A stretch of 64,000 bases of DNA from Alphaproteobacteria bacterium (GCA_030426905.1 JAUHXQ010000002.1:124001-188000); one strand, 5' to 3'; shown: positions 1-9,226, counted from the first letter of the stretch. Notes: generated from the sequence alone by a model not told the origin. Numbers and translations: made by a program.

Positions 1-2
1 CT

Positions 3-164
3 GATACTTTTTTCATTGATCCTGCTAGTGACAACCCACGAGCTAAACATGTCTATATAAAGGCAGGTTTTGAGCATGTGGGATCCTTTATCATGACAGG
101 CAATGTATCAGGAAAAGGCAAGAAGCATGATTTACTAATTAAAAAGTTCTATTACCGTAAATGA
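3..164 (+). CDS. GNAT-family N-acetyltransferase, C-terminal fragment
   Basis: Open frame entering from the left edge; only the last 53 codons are present. It carries the typical end of a GNAT acetyl-CoA-dependent acetyltransferase: an N-P-R-A pattern followed by V-Y-x-K-A-G-F, the alpha4/beta7 signature seen in AAC(6')-like and RimJ-like enzymes. The tail is basic (K-K-F-Y-Y-R-K). The acyl acceptor cannot be told from this fragment. It converges on truA with a gap of about 29 bp. An aminoglycoside-modifying role is possible by family resemblance only. Confidence 0.6.
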   Translation, partial: DTFFIDPASDNPRAKHVYIKAGFEHVGSFIMTGNVSGKGKKHDLLIKKFYYRK

Positions 165-193
165 CATAGTTGCATTGTCAGTAATAAAATTAC

Positions 194-931
194 TCAATAG
201 TCTATTTTCAATAGGTACAAGCCACAAGCAGGAGCGGTAAATTTTGCTGTTTTACTATCTTTTTTATCACGATATTTTTGTAAATCATTCATTGTCCATT
301 TTCCTCTACCAACCATACAAACAGTACCAACAATATTACGCACCATATTATGTAAAAAAGACTGAGCTGCTATTTCAAAATAAATTCTATCGTTAACTTG
401 TTCTACTTTAATGTAATCTACCTTTTTTATTGGTGATGCCGCCTGACAAATGGATGTGCGAAAACTAGAAAAATCATGCGTATTTTCTAATAACTTAACA
501 GCTAATTTTAATTTATTTACGTCAAGCTTATCAATAATATGCCAAGCTCTGTTTGCATCAATTGCGAGGTGAGATAGTCTGTTAATTATTTGATATTGAT
601 AATAGCGTTTTGCTGCTGAAAATCTTGCATGAAAACTACTATCAACTTTTTCACAAGCTAAAATAGAAATAGGTTGAGGGCGCAAATAAAAATTAGTTGC
701 TTTTATTATCGTCGCTGGAGTATGTTCTTTTAGAAAATCGCAATGAGCTATCTGCTCTCTTGCATGAACTCCTGCATCTGTTCTACCACTTCCATAAATG
801 TTTACTTTTTCTTGAGAAAATTTGTTAATAGCTATCTCTACTGCATCCTGTATTGAACTTTTATCAGCCTGCCTTTGCCAACCAGAATAGTTAGTACCAT
901 CATACTCTATTGTTAATTTATAACGATACAT
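194..931 (-). CDS. truA: tRNA pseudouridine(38-40) synthase TruA
   Basis: Isomerises uridine to pseudouridine at positions 38-40 of the tRNA anticodon stem-loop. About 245 residues, normal length. The N-terminus has the family Y-D-G-T-x-Y-x-G-W-Q-R-Q block. The catalytic aspartate lies in G-S-G-R-T-D-A-G-V-H-A near residue 52, and F-L-H-N-M-V-R-N-I-V-G is in the C-terminal half. I start at the ATG at 931 (M-Y-R-Y-K-L); an in-frame GTG two codons upstream (937) is the alternative. It is the last gene of a def-fmt-truA run, an order common in alphaproteobacteria. Confidence 0.95.
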   Translation of the reverse strand: MYRYKLTIEYDGTNYSGWQRQADKSSIQDAVEIAINKFSQEKVNIYGSGRTDAGVHAREQIAHCDFLKEHTPATIIKATNFYLRPQPISILACEKVDSSFHARFSAAKRYYQYQIINRLSHLAIDANRAWHIIDKLDVNKLKLAVKLLENTHDFSSFRTSICQAASPIKKVDYIKVEQVNDRIYFEIAAQSFLHNMVRNIVGTVCMVGRGKWTMNDLQKYRDKKDSKTAKFTAPACGLYLLKIDY

Positions 932-957
932 GCGCACTTTATTATTTCACTATAAAA

Positions 958-1875
958 TCACTCTAAGATAGTGCCTGGTTTAATCTTCATACCATTAATG
1001 AAGTCTTTACCTGAAACCAACTTTTTTCCTGGTCTTTGCAGGATTAAAGGTCTCAGTAATCCTTTACCACAACATATAGTCAAGTTTTTATCAATTACCT
1101 CTCCCGGTTTACAACCAGATCTGCTCTCATCAATGACCTCTGCTTTCGTTATCTTTATTTGTTCATTTTGATAACAGAAAAAACACCCTGGCCAAGGATT
1201 AAACGCTCTAATCATACGATCAATCTCTGTCGCAGATTTTTGCCAATTAATACTCCCTTCTTCTTTGCTAATTTTTTCTGCATAGGTAACACCCTTTGCT
1301 AATTGTTTTTGGGGTGTAATATTAGTAATATTAGATAATATCTCAATCAACAAATGAGATCCTAGCTCAGCCAGTTTTTGTGATAAGATCTGTGAAGTCA
1401 TATCATTATTGATAGCAATTTTTTGCATTAATAAAATATCACCAGTATCGAGCGTTTCATCCATTTGCATAATACACACAGCTGTTTCCTTATCACCAGC
1501 AAGAATAGTCCTTTCTATAGGAGATGCACCTCTCCACCGAGGCAACAGTGAAGGATGAATGTTAATACAGCCAAAGCGTGGAATCTTTAGTATTGATTTC
1601 GGAATAATATGACCATAAGCAGTAACAACTATCACATCAGGTTTCATTTCATCGATAGCTAAGATAATATTATCGTTTTTTAACGACTTAGGAGTCAAAA
1701 TATTTAACTCTAGTTTCTCAGCTTCAATATGTATAGGTGATTTTTGTGTTTTATGCCCTCGTCCAGATTTTTTAGGCTCTTTGGTAAAAACCGCAGTAAT
1801 AAAATGATCAGAGTTATAAACTGCATGCAATGCGGGAACTGCAAAATTAGAAGTTCCCATAAAAATTATATTCAT
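958..1875 (-). CDS. fmt: Methionyl-tRNA formyltransferase
   Basis: Transfers the formyl group of 10-formyltetrahydrofolate to initiator Met-tRNA. 305 residues, full length. The N-terminal M-G-T-S-x-F-A-V-P and the folate-binding I-N-I-H-P-S-L-L-P-R-W-R-G-A-S-P-I stretch (around residues 106-120) are diagnostic, with the smaller C-terminal OB-fold domain after about residue 205. Its start codon overlaps the stop of def by 4 bp (ATGA), so the two are translationally coupled: one gene adds the formyl group that the other removes. Confidence 0.96.
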   Translation of the reverse strand: MNIIFMGTSNFAVPALHAVYNSDHFITAVFTKEPKKSGRGHKTQKSPIHIEAEKLELNILTPKSLKNDNIILAIDEMKPDVIVVTAYGHIIPKSILKIPRFGCINIHPSLLPRWRGASPIERTILAGDKETAVCIMQMDETLDTGDILLMQKIAINNDMTSQILSQKLAELGSHLLIEILSNITNITPQKQLAKGVTYAEKISKEEGSINWQKSATEIDRMIRAFNPWPGCFFCYQNEQIKITKAEVIDESRSGCKPGEVIDKNLTICCGKGLLRPLILQRPGKKLVSGKDFINGMKIKPGTILE

Positions 1876-2447
1876 GATGTTATATTATTTATCCGCTTAT
1901 ATTTTTTTAGTTTACGGATATACATATCTTTTTTCAATCTTGATTTAACATGGTCAAGCAAAGTTACACCATTAAGATGGTCCATTTCGTGCTGAATTCC
2001 TCTAGCAAACCACCCTGAAGCAGAAATTTCTACTTTTTTTCCATCATAATCAAGATATGTCAATTTGATACTTTCAGGTCTTTCAACAGAAATTCTATCA
2101 ATAGGCACTGAGAGACACCCCTCATCTGCAACCCATTTATCTTCAGAAAAATATGTTATTTCAGGATTGATAAGAATATGCATTGCTTGGTTTTCTGGTA
2201 CATAGCTTGAGATATCTAGAATCAGAGCTCTCTTATGAATACCTATCTGGACTGCAGCAAGACCAGCAAGCTGTATTTGCTTAGCAACACCTAACATTTT
2301 ATCAATGATTGCCTTCCCTTCCTCTATGGTTTTGATTGGTTCTGAAACTTGATTCAACCTAGGATCTGGAGCAATAATTACCGGAGATTCACTGATATCC
2401 AACTTAACCTCAGCCACTAAATTTTTATTAATGATAACTGAAAACAT
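1872..2447 (-). CDS. def: Peptide deformylase
   Basis: Metalloenzyme that removes the N-formyl group from nascent proteins. All three family motifs are visible: G-L-A-A-V-Q-I-G (motif 1, with Val where Pro is usual), E-G-C-L-S (motif 2, metal-ligand Cys) and Q-H-E-M-D-H (motif 3, two metal-ligand His and the catalytic Glu). 191 residues; the first ~20 are a little longer than in E. coli Def, and the C-terminal tail is lysine-rich. First gene of the def-fmt-truA operon, facing the divergent GST gene across about 100 bp. The motif 1 substitution is mild and I expect an active enzyme. Confidence 0.94.
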   Translation of the reverse strand: MFSVIINKNLVAEVKLDISESPVIIAPDPRLNQVSEPIKTIEEGKAIIDKMLGVAKQIQLAGLAAVQIGIHKRALILDISSYVPENQAMHILINPEITYFSEDKWVADEGCLSVPIDRISVERPESIKLTYLDYDGKKVEISASGWFARGIQHEMDHLNGVTLLDHVKSRLKKDMYIRKLKKYKRINNITS

Positions 2448-2488
2448 TAGATTTTACAAGAAAAATCAGTCATTTAAAAAATGATAAA

Positions 2489-2500
2489 ACCATGTATAAT
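2489..2500 (+). promoter_or_regulatory. Possible -10 box upstream of the GST gene
   Basis: A TATAAT hexamer (2495-2500) preceded directly by TG lies 47 bp before the GST start in the def/GST divergent spacer. No convincing -35 box is seen at 16-18 bp, so this is a weak call resting on the hexamer and its position. Confidence 0.3.
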
Positions 2501-2546
2501 GACAATATGGTAAAACTATAGTGAATTTTTAAAACAGTATATCTAA

Positions 2547-3485
2547 ATGGGATTATTAATAAAGGGTAAATGGTCAGATGAATGGTACGACACAAAAAGT
2601 ACTAAAGGCAAATTTATTCGTAAAGATTCACAATTTAGGAACTTCTTAGGATCTAATAATTTTCCAGTAGAAGTAGACCGCTATCATTTATATATTTCGC
2701 ATGCTTGCCCCTGGGCTCATCGTACATCAATATTCCACGCACTAAAAGATTTACAAGATATTATTTCTATTACAGTAGTGGATGCTTTTATGGGGAAAAA
2801 TGGTTGGAGCTTTAACGATAATAGAGATGATATCAACGGAAAAAACTTCTTACATGAGATTTATACCATGGAAGATAGGCAATATACAGGCAGAGTTACA
2901 GTGCCTGTTTTATGGGATAAAAAGCAAAACAAAATAGTAAATAATGAATCCTCTGAGATAATTCGTATGTTTAATAGTGATTTTAATCATATCACTGATA
3001 ACAAGCTTGATTTTTATCCAAAAAAACTTCGTAAAGATATAGATGAAATTAATAATTTTGTTTATCACAAAATCAACAATGGCGTATATAAAGCTGGCTT
3101 TGCAACAGTACAGAAAGTATATGAAGAAGAAGTTATAAACTTATTTGAGGCATTAAACATTGTAGAAGACAAACTTTCTAAACAACGTTATTTAGTTGGA
3201 AATACAATCACAGAAGCTGATTGGCGATTATTCACCACCTTAATAAGGTTCGATTCAGTATATGTAGGTCACTTCAAGTGCAATATTCGCCGCATTGAAG
3301 ATTATACATGTATCCCGAATTACCTAAGAGAGCTATATCAAGTCCCAAAAGTTAAAAATACAGTTAACATGGAGCATATAAAAAACCATTACTACCGAAG
3401 CCAACTAACTATTAATCCTAACCAAATCATCCCGCTAGGACCAAGCCTAGACTTTAATAAAGCTCACAATAGAGATAAGTTTTAA
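2547..3485 (+). CDS. Glutathionyl-hydroquinone reductase (Xi-class GST, YqjG/ECM4 family)
   Basis: Xi-class glutathione transferases reduce glutathionyl-(hydro)quinones using a catalytic cysteine. 312 residues, the normal length. The active-site motif S-H-A-C-P-W-A-H-R-T puts the catalytic Cys at residue 54. The thioredoxin-like N-half contains V-T-V-P-V-L-W-D and N-N-E-S-S-E-I-I-R-M-F (glutathione-binding), and the all-helical C-half has the E-A-D-W-R-L-F-T-T-L-I-R-F-D block. It stands alone, divergent from def. Presumed role: quinone or thiol detoxification. Confidence 0.9.
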   Translation: MGLLIKGKWSDEWYDTKSTKGKFIRKDSQFRNFLGSNNFPVEVDRYHLYISHACPWAHRTSIFHALKDLQDIISITVVDAFMGKNGWSFNDNRDDINGKNFLHEIYTMEDRQYTGRVTVPVLWDKKQNKIVNNESSEIIRMFNSDFNHITDNKLDFYPKKLRKDIDEINNFVYHKINNGVYKAGFATVQKVYEEEVINLFEALNIVEDKLSKQRYLVGNTITEADWRLFTTLIRFDSVYVGHFKCNIRRIEDYTCIPNYLRELYQVPKVKNTVNMEHIKNHYYRSQLTINPNQIIPLGPSLDFNKAHNRDKF

Positions 3486-3608
3486 TAGGCCTAGAGACTT
3501 ATTATTTTAATCATTAGACACCACTACAGACTACTTAATAAAAAACAACATTGCTCTAAGTAACTAACATTGCTTTTCCTCGCTATAAGTCATATAAAAA
3601 AGCTGTTG

Positions 3609-4295
3609 CTATTCAACTACTGCATTATAAAGATTTCGCCACATCTCAATTTGATTTAAAGCTATAAAACCAAACGCTTCCTCTACTTTTTTATTATCAT
3701 GTTGCCAAATATCATGAAGAAACTCTTCAGTAGTTTCAAAATGCTCTACTCTTTCATGAACCTTAAAAAATAACATTCCTTTTCTGTCAGTAGAAATAGA
3801 ATCTGCAACTTTTGTTAAATAAGGATAATCAACATTATCCAATTTTTCATACGCTGCAAATGCACATAATCTACTATCAGCATCATGATTTGCTAACCAC
3901 CTTAAATGATTTTTATTAAAGTTTTTTATACTATTTACATAATATTTTTCTTCAATATGCTCTGTAGAAAGGTCCACACCATGACATTGAGCAAAATCCA
4001 TATACAATTCTTCATGCGATTTACTAGCATACCCAAATTCCTCTTCAATATTAGACAAAATTACTTTTTTTACCATTTTATCAGCTGCATAATTACCCAT
4101 ATACCATAAAAAATCATAAAAATGCCCCCTAGCATGATAGAATATTTTTATAAATTTTTGTCGCGTCACAAGGTTCCATTTAGAGGTTATATTAGTATTA
4201 AAAAGAGGCAATAATTTAAGTTCAGATGTGTAATCATTAGACCATTTACTAATAAAGTTATTTAAACTCATATTTTGTTCTAAATCGCCTTTCAT
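3609..4295 (-). CDS. CADD/PqqC-like heme-oxygenase-fold protein
   Basis: About 228 residues, predicted all helical. The pattern N-I-E-E-E-F-G ... S-H-E-E-L-Y-M-D-F ... C-H-G-V-D-L matches the middle of chlamydial CADD and other PqqC/TenA-type helical redox proteins as I recall them. CADD-type proteins in Chlamydia, and related proteins proposed in Rickettsiales, supply p-aminobenzoate for folate. The C-terminal metal-ligand signature H-x3-D-x2-H is not clean here (H-E-R-V-E-H-F-E), so metal binding is uncertain. Start chosen at ATG 4295; a GTG at 4310 and an ATG at 4271 are alternatives. Faces the histidine kinase divergently. Confidence 0.55.
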   Translation of the reverse strand: MKGDLEQNMSLNNFISKWSNDYTSELKLLPLFNTNITSKWNLVTRQKFIKIFYHARGHFYDFLWYMGNYAADKMVKKVILSNIEEEFGYASKSHEELYMDFAQCHGVDLSTEHIEEKYYVNSIKNFNKNHLRWLANHDADSRLCAFAAYEKLDNVDYPYLTKVADSISTDRKGMLFFKVHERVEHFETTEEFLHDIWQHDNKKVEEAFGFIALNQIEMWRNLYNAVVE

Positions 4296-4394
4296 AAAAT
4301 TATTTTTCACTGTATACCATAAAAATTAGTTGTTAACATTTTTTAGATATAATCTAATATCAATTAAAATAAAGAATTTTTATAAAACTACTAC

Positions 4395-6110
4395 ATGAAA
4401 AACTTTAAAACTAATTATATATCAATCTTTGGTATCTTAATGATGATAAATTTTCCATTATTTTACCTGTTGTTTGATAGATTTACAACATACAAGGATA
4501 TTAGCTTAGCGATGCGTACAATAGCTTTTGTTCTATGCTGTATCTTAAGTACGCATAACTATTGGAATGCAAAATACAAAAAATATTTAAAAATACTTTG
4601 GTATTCAAGTATAACTTTTTGTCTTCCTTTTTTCTTCATGTTCATGTGTATGATTAATAACTTATCTTTATACTGGCTTTTAAATTTACTATCCTCGATA
4701 TTTTTCTTACTTCTTATAACATCAATATTAGAGTTCTTTTTTACATTTATTACTGGATCGTTATTAGCAATAATTATATATTCATCATATACAGCATATT
4801 TTGGTATCTCTCTTTATCAGGAAGCTGATTTAAGTTTACTATTCGGTGTGTATATAGCGCCTATCATCATTGGCAGTGTTTTTTCCCACAAAAGAGATCA
4901 AATACATGAAACTCTTTCTACTCAAAAACAAAAAGTTCAAAAAAAAGTAATAACTTTAGAAGAGGAGCTTAAAAAACAAAATGCATCTCTTAAAAAAGCG
5001 CTCGAAGCAAAGGAAAGATTTCTAGGAAATATGAGTCATGAAATTAGAACACCTCTACATGGAATACTGAATTTAGCGAATATGGTAAATGAAAAATGGA
5101 ATAATTTCTCTGAAAATGAAAGAAAAAATTTAGTTGAGAAAGTAGCGAGTAATAGCAACAGGCTTATGAGTCTTGTATCAAATTTACTTGATATATCTAC
5201 AATGATCAAAAATAAGTTAAAAATCTTTAAGCAACAACATAATCTTGTTAAGATAGCCGAAGAAGTAGTTGATGAGTTTACAAGCCCATTTCAAAATATA
5301 AGAATTTCTTTTAACTCAAGTAATAAAAGAATACTTTGCCTCTGTGATAAAGAGCGTATTTCACGGGTTGTACGTAATCTGATCTCAAATGCAATAAAAT
5401 ATGGCAATCATAAACCTATTGAGATAAAAATTATAGTAAAAGGCAATGCAGCTATTCTATCTGTAATAGACCAAGGTGTTGGTATACCTAAGGATGAATT
5501 AGAAAAGATATTTAATCCCTTCGAAGAAAGCTCTAGAACTAAAACATCAGCTGGTGGTACAGGTCTAGGACTTGCAATATGCAAAGAAATTATCGTTGCA
5601 CATGGTGGGAAAATTTCTGTAAAAAATAACTATAAAGTAGGCTCAATTTTTAGTTTTCAGCTACCATTAATAGTAGAAACTAAAAAACCAATTTCCTCTC
5701 AAAGCAAAAGTAATATCATGCAACATTCTGCTTTTTCTAAAGGAGAAAAAACTATTATGATTGTAGACGATGAAGAAACAGTATTATTTTCTACTTCTAT
5801 GCGGTTAGAATTTTTAGGTTATAAAGTTATCACCGCACAAGGAGGACCTTCTGCGCTTAAACTTCTAGAAGATACGGTACCAGATGCTATTTTACTTGAT
5901 TTAATGATGCCTGGCATGAATGGTGACAAAGTTTTACAGCAGATAAGAAACTCTAAAAGATTAAAAAAAATACCTGTAATACTTAATACTGGAATTATTG
6001 ATGAAAAAAAATTAAGCCCTATACACAAGCTGGGTATAAGTGGGGTACTACACAAGCCATATGATGAAAAACAGTTAAGAGAAGAGCTAGAAAAAATTTT
6101 TAATGAATGA
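4395..6110 (+). CDS. Hybrid sensor histidine kinase with CqsS/LqsS-like membrane sensor and receiver domain
   Basis: 571 residues. Residues about 10-165 hold roughly six hydrophobic segments, with F-C-L-P-F-F-F-M-F-M at 75-84. This motif and its surroundings resemble the autoinducer-binding membrane domain of Vibrio CqsS and Legionella LqsS. Then come a coiled coil (about 178-205), HisKA with phospho-acceptor His215 in M-S-H-E-I-R-T-P, and HATPase_c with N-box N-L-I-S-N-A-I-K-Y-G, G1 D-Q-G-V-G-I-P and G2 G-G-T-G-L-G-L. Last is a receiver domain with V-D-D-E-E and phospho-acceptor Asp502 in L-L-D-L-M-M-P-G. No cognate regulator or autoinducer synthase is adjacent. Confidence 0.88.
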   Translation: MKNFKTNYISIFGILMMINFPLFYLLFDRFTTYKDISLAMRTIAFVLCCILSTHNYWNAKYKKYLKILWYSSITFCLPFFFMFMCMINNLSLYWLLNLLSSIFFLLLITSILEFFFTFITGSLLAIIIYSSYTAYFGISLYQEADLSLLFGVYIAPIIIGSVFSHKRDQIHETLSTQKQKVQKKVITLEEELKKQNASLKKALEAKERFLGNMSHEIRTPLHGILNLANMVNEKWNNFSENERKNLVEKVASNSNRLMSLVSNLLDISTMIKNKLKIFKQQHNLVKIAEEVVDEFTSPFQNIRISFNSSNKRILCLCDKERISRVVRNLISNAIKYGNHKPIEIKIIVKGNAAILSVIDQGVGIPKDELEKIFNPFEESSRTKTSAGGTGLGLAICKEIIVAHGGKISVKNNYKVGSIFSFQLPLIVETKKPISSQSKSNIMQHSAFSKGEKTIMIVDDEETVLFSTSMRLEFLGYKVITAQGGPSALKLLEDTVPDAILLDLMMPGMNGDKVLQQIRNSKRLKKIPVILNTGIIDEKKLSPIHKLGISGVLHKPYDEKQLREELEKIFNE

Positions 6111-6127
6111 AGAGATTAAGAATAAAC

Positions 6128-7309
6128 TTATATAGTTACCGAGACAACAGCATGACAAGCTATACCTTCTTTTCGTCCAGTAAATCCCATATGTTCAGTA
6201 GTAGTTGCTTTGATATTGACGTCGGCAGGATCAAGAGAAAGTATTTCTGCAATCCTTGATGTGCACTGTTCTCGATAAGGTAAAATTTTAGGAGTCTGAG
6301 AAATAATAGTGATATCAACATTATTAATCACTCCTCCTTTTTCATCAATAATTTTCTTAGCAAACTCGACAAACTGATCAGATGAAGCACCACACCATTT
6401 AGGATCAGTCGGCGGGAAATGCATACCTATGTCCCCTGCCCCTACAGCACCAAGCAACGCATCAGTTAAAGCATGCAGTGCAACATCTCCATCTGAATGA
6501 GCAATAATTGCAAACTCACATGGTATTTGAATTCCACACAACATAATACTAGTACTAGGTTTACTATCATCAGGCATTTTTTTAAATTTATGCACATCAA
6601 ATCCTGAACCAATTTTAACTATACTATTACTCACTTTTTCCTCTAAAATTTGTCTCGCAAAATCTAGATCTTCTTTTGTTGTAATCTTAAAATTAGCTAA
6701 AGAAGACGAGACTATACCGACTTTTTTCCCATGATGCTCCACCAACGCAGAATCATCTGTAAAATTTATATTGCTATATAATTTATGCAGCTCATATATG
6801 AAATTAAATTTAAAAGCCTGTGGTGTTTGAGCTAAAAATAAATTATCTCTCGATATAGTTTTTTTAATAACCATACTGTCATCTGCGCGCTTTACTGTAT
6901 CAGTAACTGGCAGTGCCGCAATCGCTGCTTCATGCTCGTCTAAACAATCTACTAACTCTTTTATTACATTGTTATCGACAAAAATTCTTGCAGCATCGTG
7001 AATTAATAGTTTCACGGGACTATATTTATATGCAAGCTCCTGTAGTACATTAAATACCGTTTCTTGCCTGGTATTACCACCAACAACATAAGGCAATACT
7101 TTAAGATTTGCTATCGTATTTTTATACAACTGAATATGATTTCTATTAATACCTACTATCACTGCATCAATTGCAGGATGGTATAAAAATTTTTCTATCG
7201 ATCTACGAAGAATAGTCTTACCAGCAATTTTATTGTACTGTTTAGGAGTTTTCTGTGCAAGTCTAGTTCCCTCACCTGCTGCAACTATTACTGCAATAGT
7301 TTTATACAT
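6128..7309 (-). CDS. ispDF: Bifunctional IspD/IspF (MEP pathway)
   Basis: Fused 2-C-methyl-D-erythritol 4-phosphate cytidylyltransferase (about 1-225) and 2-C-methyl-D-erythritol 2,4-cyclodiphosphate synthase (about 232-393). The IspD half begins V-I-V-A-A-G-E-G-T-R with downstream K-x-P-K-Q-Y and contains L-I-H-D-A-A-R. The IspF half has the D-V-H metal site (G-S-G-F-D-V-H), H-S-D-G-D-V-A-L-H-A-L-T-D-A and the T-T-T-E-x-M-G-F-T-G-R-x-E-G-I loop. The fusion is common in alphaproteobacteria. Its start abuts lolD with a 1-bp overlap, ending the proS-lolC-lolD-ispDF run. IspA in this window acts further down the same isoprenoid route. Confidence 0.95.
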   Translation of the reverse strand: MYKTIAVIVAAGEGTRLAQKTPKQYNKIAGKTILRRSIEKFLYHPAIDAVIVGINRNHIQLYKNTIANLKVLPYVVGGNTRQETVFNVLQELAYKYSPVKLLIHDAARIFVDNNVIKELVDCLDEHEAAIAALPVTDTVKRADDSMVIKKTISRDNLFLAQTPQAFKFNFIYELHKLYSNINFTDDSALVEHHGKKVGIVSSSLANFKITTKEDLDFARQILEEKVSNSIVKIGSGFDVHKFKKMPDDSKPSTSIMLCGIQIPCEFAIIAHSDGDVALHALTDALLGAVGAGDIGMHFPPTDPKWCGASSDQFVEFAKKIIDEKGGVINNVDITIISQTPKILPYREQCTSRIAEILSLDPADVNIKATTTEHMGFTGRKEGIACHAVVSVTI

Positions 7310-7998
7310 TATTTTCGATGCTGATGTAATTTTCCATTTTCAATAGTCATAATCCTATCAGATTTTTTAGCTATTTCTATATTATGTGTTACCATAATTA
7401 AGCTCTTTTTTAGTCGCCTCACTGACTTAATTAATACGTCAATAACCTTGACTGAGTTCTCATAATCCAAGTTTCCCGTAGGTTCATCAGCAAGAACTAT
7501 CAAAGGCTCATGAATAATACTTCGTGCAATCGCTACTCTCTGTTGCTCTCCTCCTGATAACTGAGTTGGCAAATGATGAATTCTATTTTCTAAGCCTAAT
7601 TCTTTTAGTAGGTATAATGCTTTTTCTTTAGCCTTTTTCTTAGATATATTTTGAACTCTTAGAGGAAACATAGTATTTTCTAAAGCAGTAAAGTCGTGCA
7701 AAAGATTGTAAGATTGATAAATAAAACCTATATTATGTCTTCGACAAATAGTTTTTGTGTAATCAAAAATTGTATTGCTATAATTTTTGCCATTAATAAT
7801 AATTTTTCCTTTATCTGGTACATCTAATAATCCTAAGATTTGTAAAAACGTTGTCTTACCACAACCAGAAGGACCAATTAATGCAACTACTTCATTTTCT
7901 CTTAAGGAAAAATCTGCTTCATTTAGTATGGTAATTTTATTAGATCCTTGTTTAAAGGATTTTACTAATTTTTCAGCTTTTAAAATATAATTAGTCAT
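7309..7998 (-). CDS. lolD: Lipoprotein-releasing system ATP-binding protein LolD
   Basis: ATPase of the LolCDE complex that extracts outer-membrane lipoproteins from the inner membrane for transfer to LolA. 229 residues with Walker A G-P-S-G-C-G-K-T-T, Q-loop Y-Q-S-Y-N-L-L, signature L-S-G-G-E-Q-Q-R and Walker B V-L-A-D-E-P-T-G-N-L-D; this whole set is typical of the LolD/MacB subfamily. It overlaps the 3' end of lolC by 8 bp. Only one LolC/E-type permease gene is present here, as in many alphaproteobacteria, suggesting a LolC homodimer. Confidence 0.94.
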   Translation of the reverse strand: MTNYILKAEKLVKSFKQGSNKITILNEADFSLRENEVVALIGPSGCGKTTFLQILGLLDVPDKGKIIINGKNYSNTIFDYTKTICRRHNIGFIYQSYNLLHDFTALENTMFPLRVQNISKKKAKEKALYLLKELGLENRIHHLPTQLSGGEQQRVAIARSIIHEPLIVLADEPTGNLDYENSVKVIDVLIKSVRRLKKSLIMVTHNIEIAKKSDRIMTIENGKLHQHRK

Positions 7999-9226
7999 TT
8001 TTTAACCCCTCCGCTGGTAGTAATTTACTAGCTTTATATGAAGGATATAATGCAGATAACAGCGAAAGTAAAAGAGATAAAGATGCAATAAAATGAATAT
8101 CTTTCATATCAACCTTAGCTGGAAGCACATCTAAGTAGTACACAAGTGGATCAAACAAAGTTGTGCCTGTAATCGAAGAAAAGAATTCTTTAATGCTATT
8201 AATATTGTAAGCAAAAGCCATTCCACTAATAATGCCCAAGAAGGTTCCTACTATACCAAGCATCATTCCAGTAACTAAAAAAATCCTCATCACCGACCAC
8301 TTAGTAAAGCCAATTGTCCTTAAGATAGCTATTTCTTTTGTCTTATCCATTACTAGCATCACTAAGCTAGAAATAATGTTAAAAGCAGCTACAATAATAA
8401 TAAAAGTAAGGATAACAAACATAACAACTCGTTCAGTTTTTAACGCGTTGAATATATTAAAATTCATAGTTTGCCAATCCATAACACGATATTTATTATC
8501 AATAATGTTGGCAATTAAAGAAGTTAACTTACGCTCAACATCCGTTTTATGTAAAAATACTTCAATTCGGCTAATAGATTTACCTAATTCAAAGAATTTT
8601 TGACTTTGTTCAAGATTCATAATGATATATGCACCATCATATTCACTTAACCCACTCCTAAAAATCGACTCAACATAAAATTCTTGCACATTAGGTACAG
8701 GCTTACCAAAAATAGATTTTTTAAATTTTGGCGAAACTAGTTGAATAATATCCCCTTGTCTTATTTGCATTGATTTAGCAAGAATGCTTCCCATAATAAT
8801 ACCATTAGGTCTTTGTATTTTTTTCTTGTTCCCTAGTAAGAAAGTGTATTTTGGTATATCAGCATTCTTGATGCCTTTCACCATAACTCCCAAAGAGCTT
8901 TGATTATGCACCAGTAAAGATTGCTCATTTACCACTGGTATGATACTCTTAACCTCTTTTATTTTCTTGATTTTATTGCTAATATTAATGTAAGACTTTA
9001 TTTTATAATCGTAGCCAGTAATAACAACATCACTATTAAATCCTTTAAGTTTCTCTATTAACTCCACTCGGTAACCATTCATTACTGACATTACAACTAC
9101 TAAAGCTGCAACACCTAGCATAATACCAAGTAGTGAAAGAACTGAAATAACAGAGATAAATGCTTCTCTTTTTTTTGCTCTTAAATACCTAAAAGCAATT
9201 GCTAACTCTATAATCAATGAACTCAT
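7991..9226 (-). CDS. lolC: Lipoprotein-releasing system permease LolC/LolE
   Basis: Inner-membrane permease of the Lol exporter. 411 residues. An N-terminal TM segment (about 25-50) carries S-L-L-G-I-M-L-G-V-A-A-L-V-V-V-M-S-V-M-N-G, characteristic of LolC/E. A large periplasmic domain follows, then three C-terminal TM segments with the FtsX-type A-I-L-R-T-I-G-F coupling helix. It lies 1 bp from proS upstream and overlaps lolD downstream, so it is co-transcribed with both. LolC versus LolE cannot be separated because a single copy serves both roles in related genomes. Confidence 0.93.
   Translation of the reverse strand: MSSLIIELAIAFRYLRAKKREAFISVISVLSLLGIMLGVAALVVVMSVMNGYRVELIEKLKGFNSDVVITGYDYKIKSYINISNKIKKIKEVKSIIPVVNEQSLLVHNQSSLGVMVKGIKNADIPKYTFLLGNKKKIQRPNGIIMGSILAKSMQIRQGDIIQLVSPKFKKSIFGKPVPNVQEFYVESIFRSGLSEYDGAYIIMNLEQSQKFFELGKSISRIEVFLHKTDVERKLTSLIANIIDNKYRVMDWQTMNFNIFNALKTERVVMFVILTFIIIVAAFNIISSLVMLVMDKTKEIAILRTIGFTKWSVMRIFLVTGMMLGIVGTFLGIISGMAFAYNINSIKEFFSSITGTTLFDPLVYYLDVLPAKVDMKDIHFIASLSLLLSLLSALYPSYKASKLLPAEGLKND

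Noticed and set aside
3..164. Aminoglycoside-resistance cassette at the left edge
   Set aside because: Only a GNAT fragment is visible, there is no attC site or integrase, and the substrate cannot be inferred.
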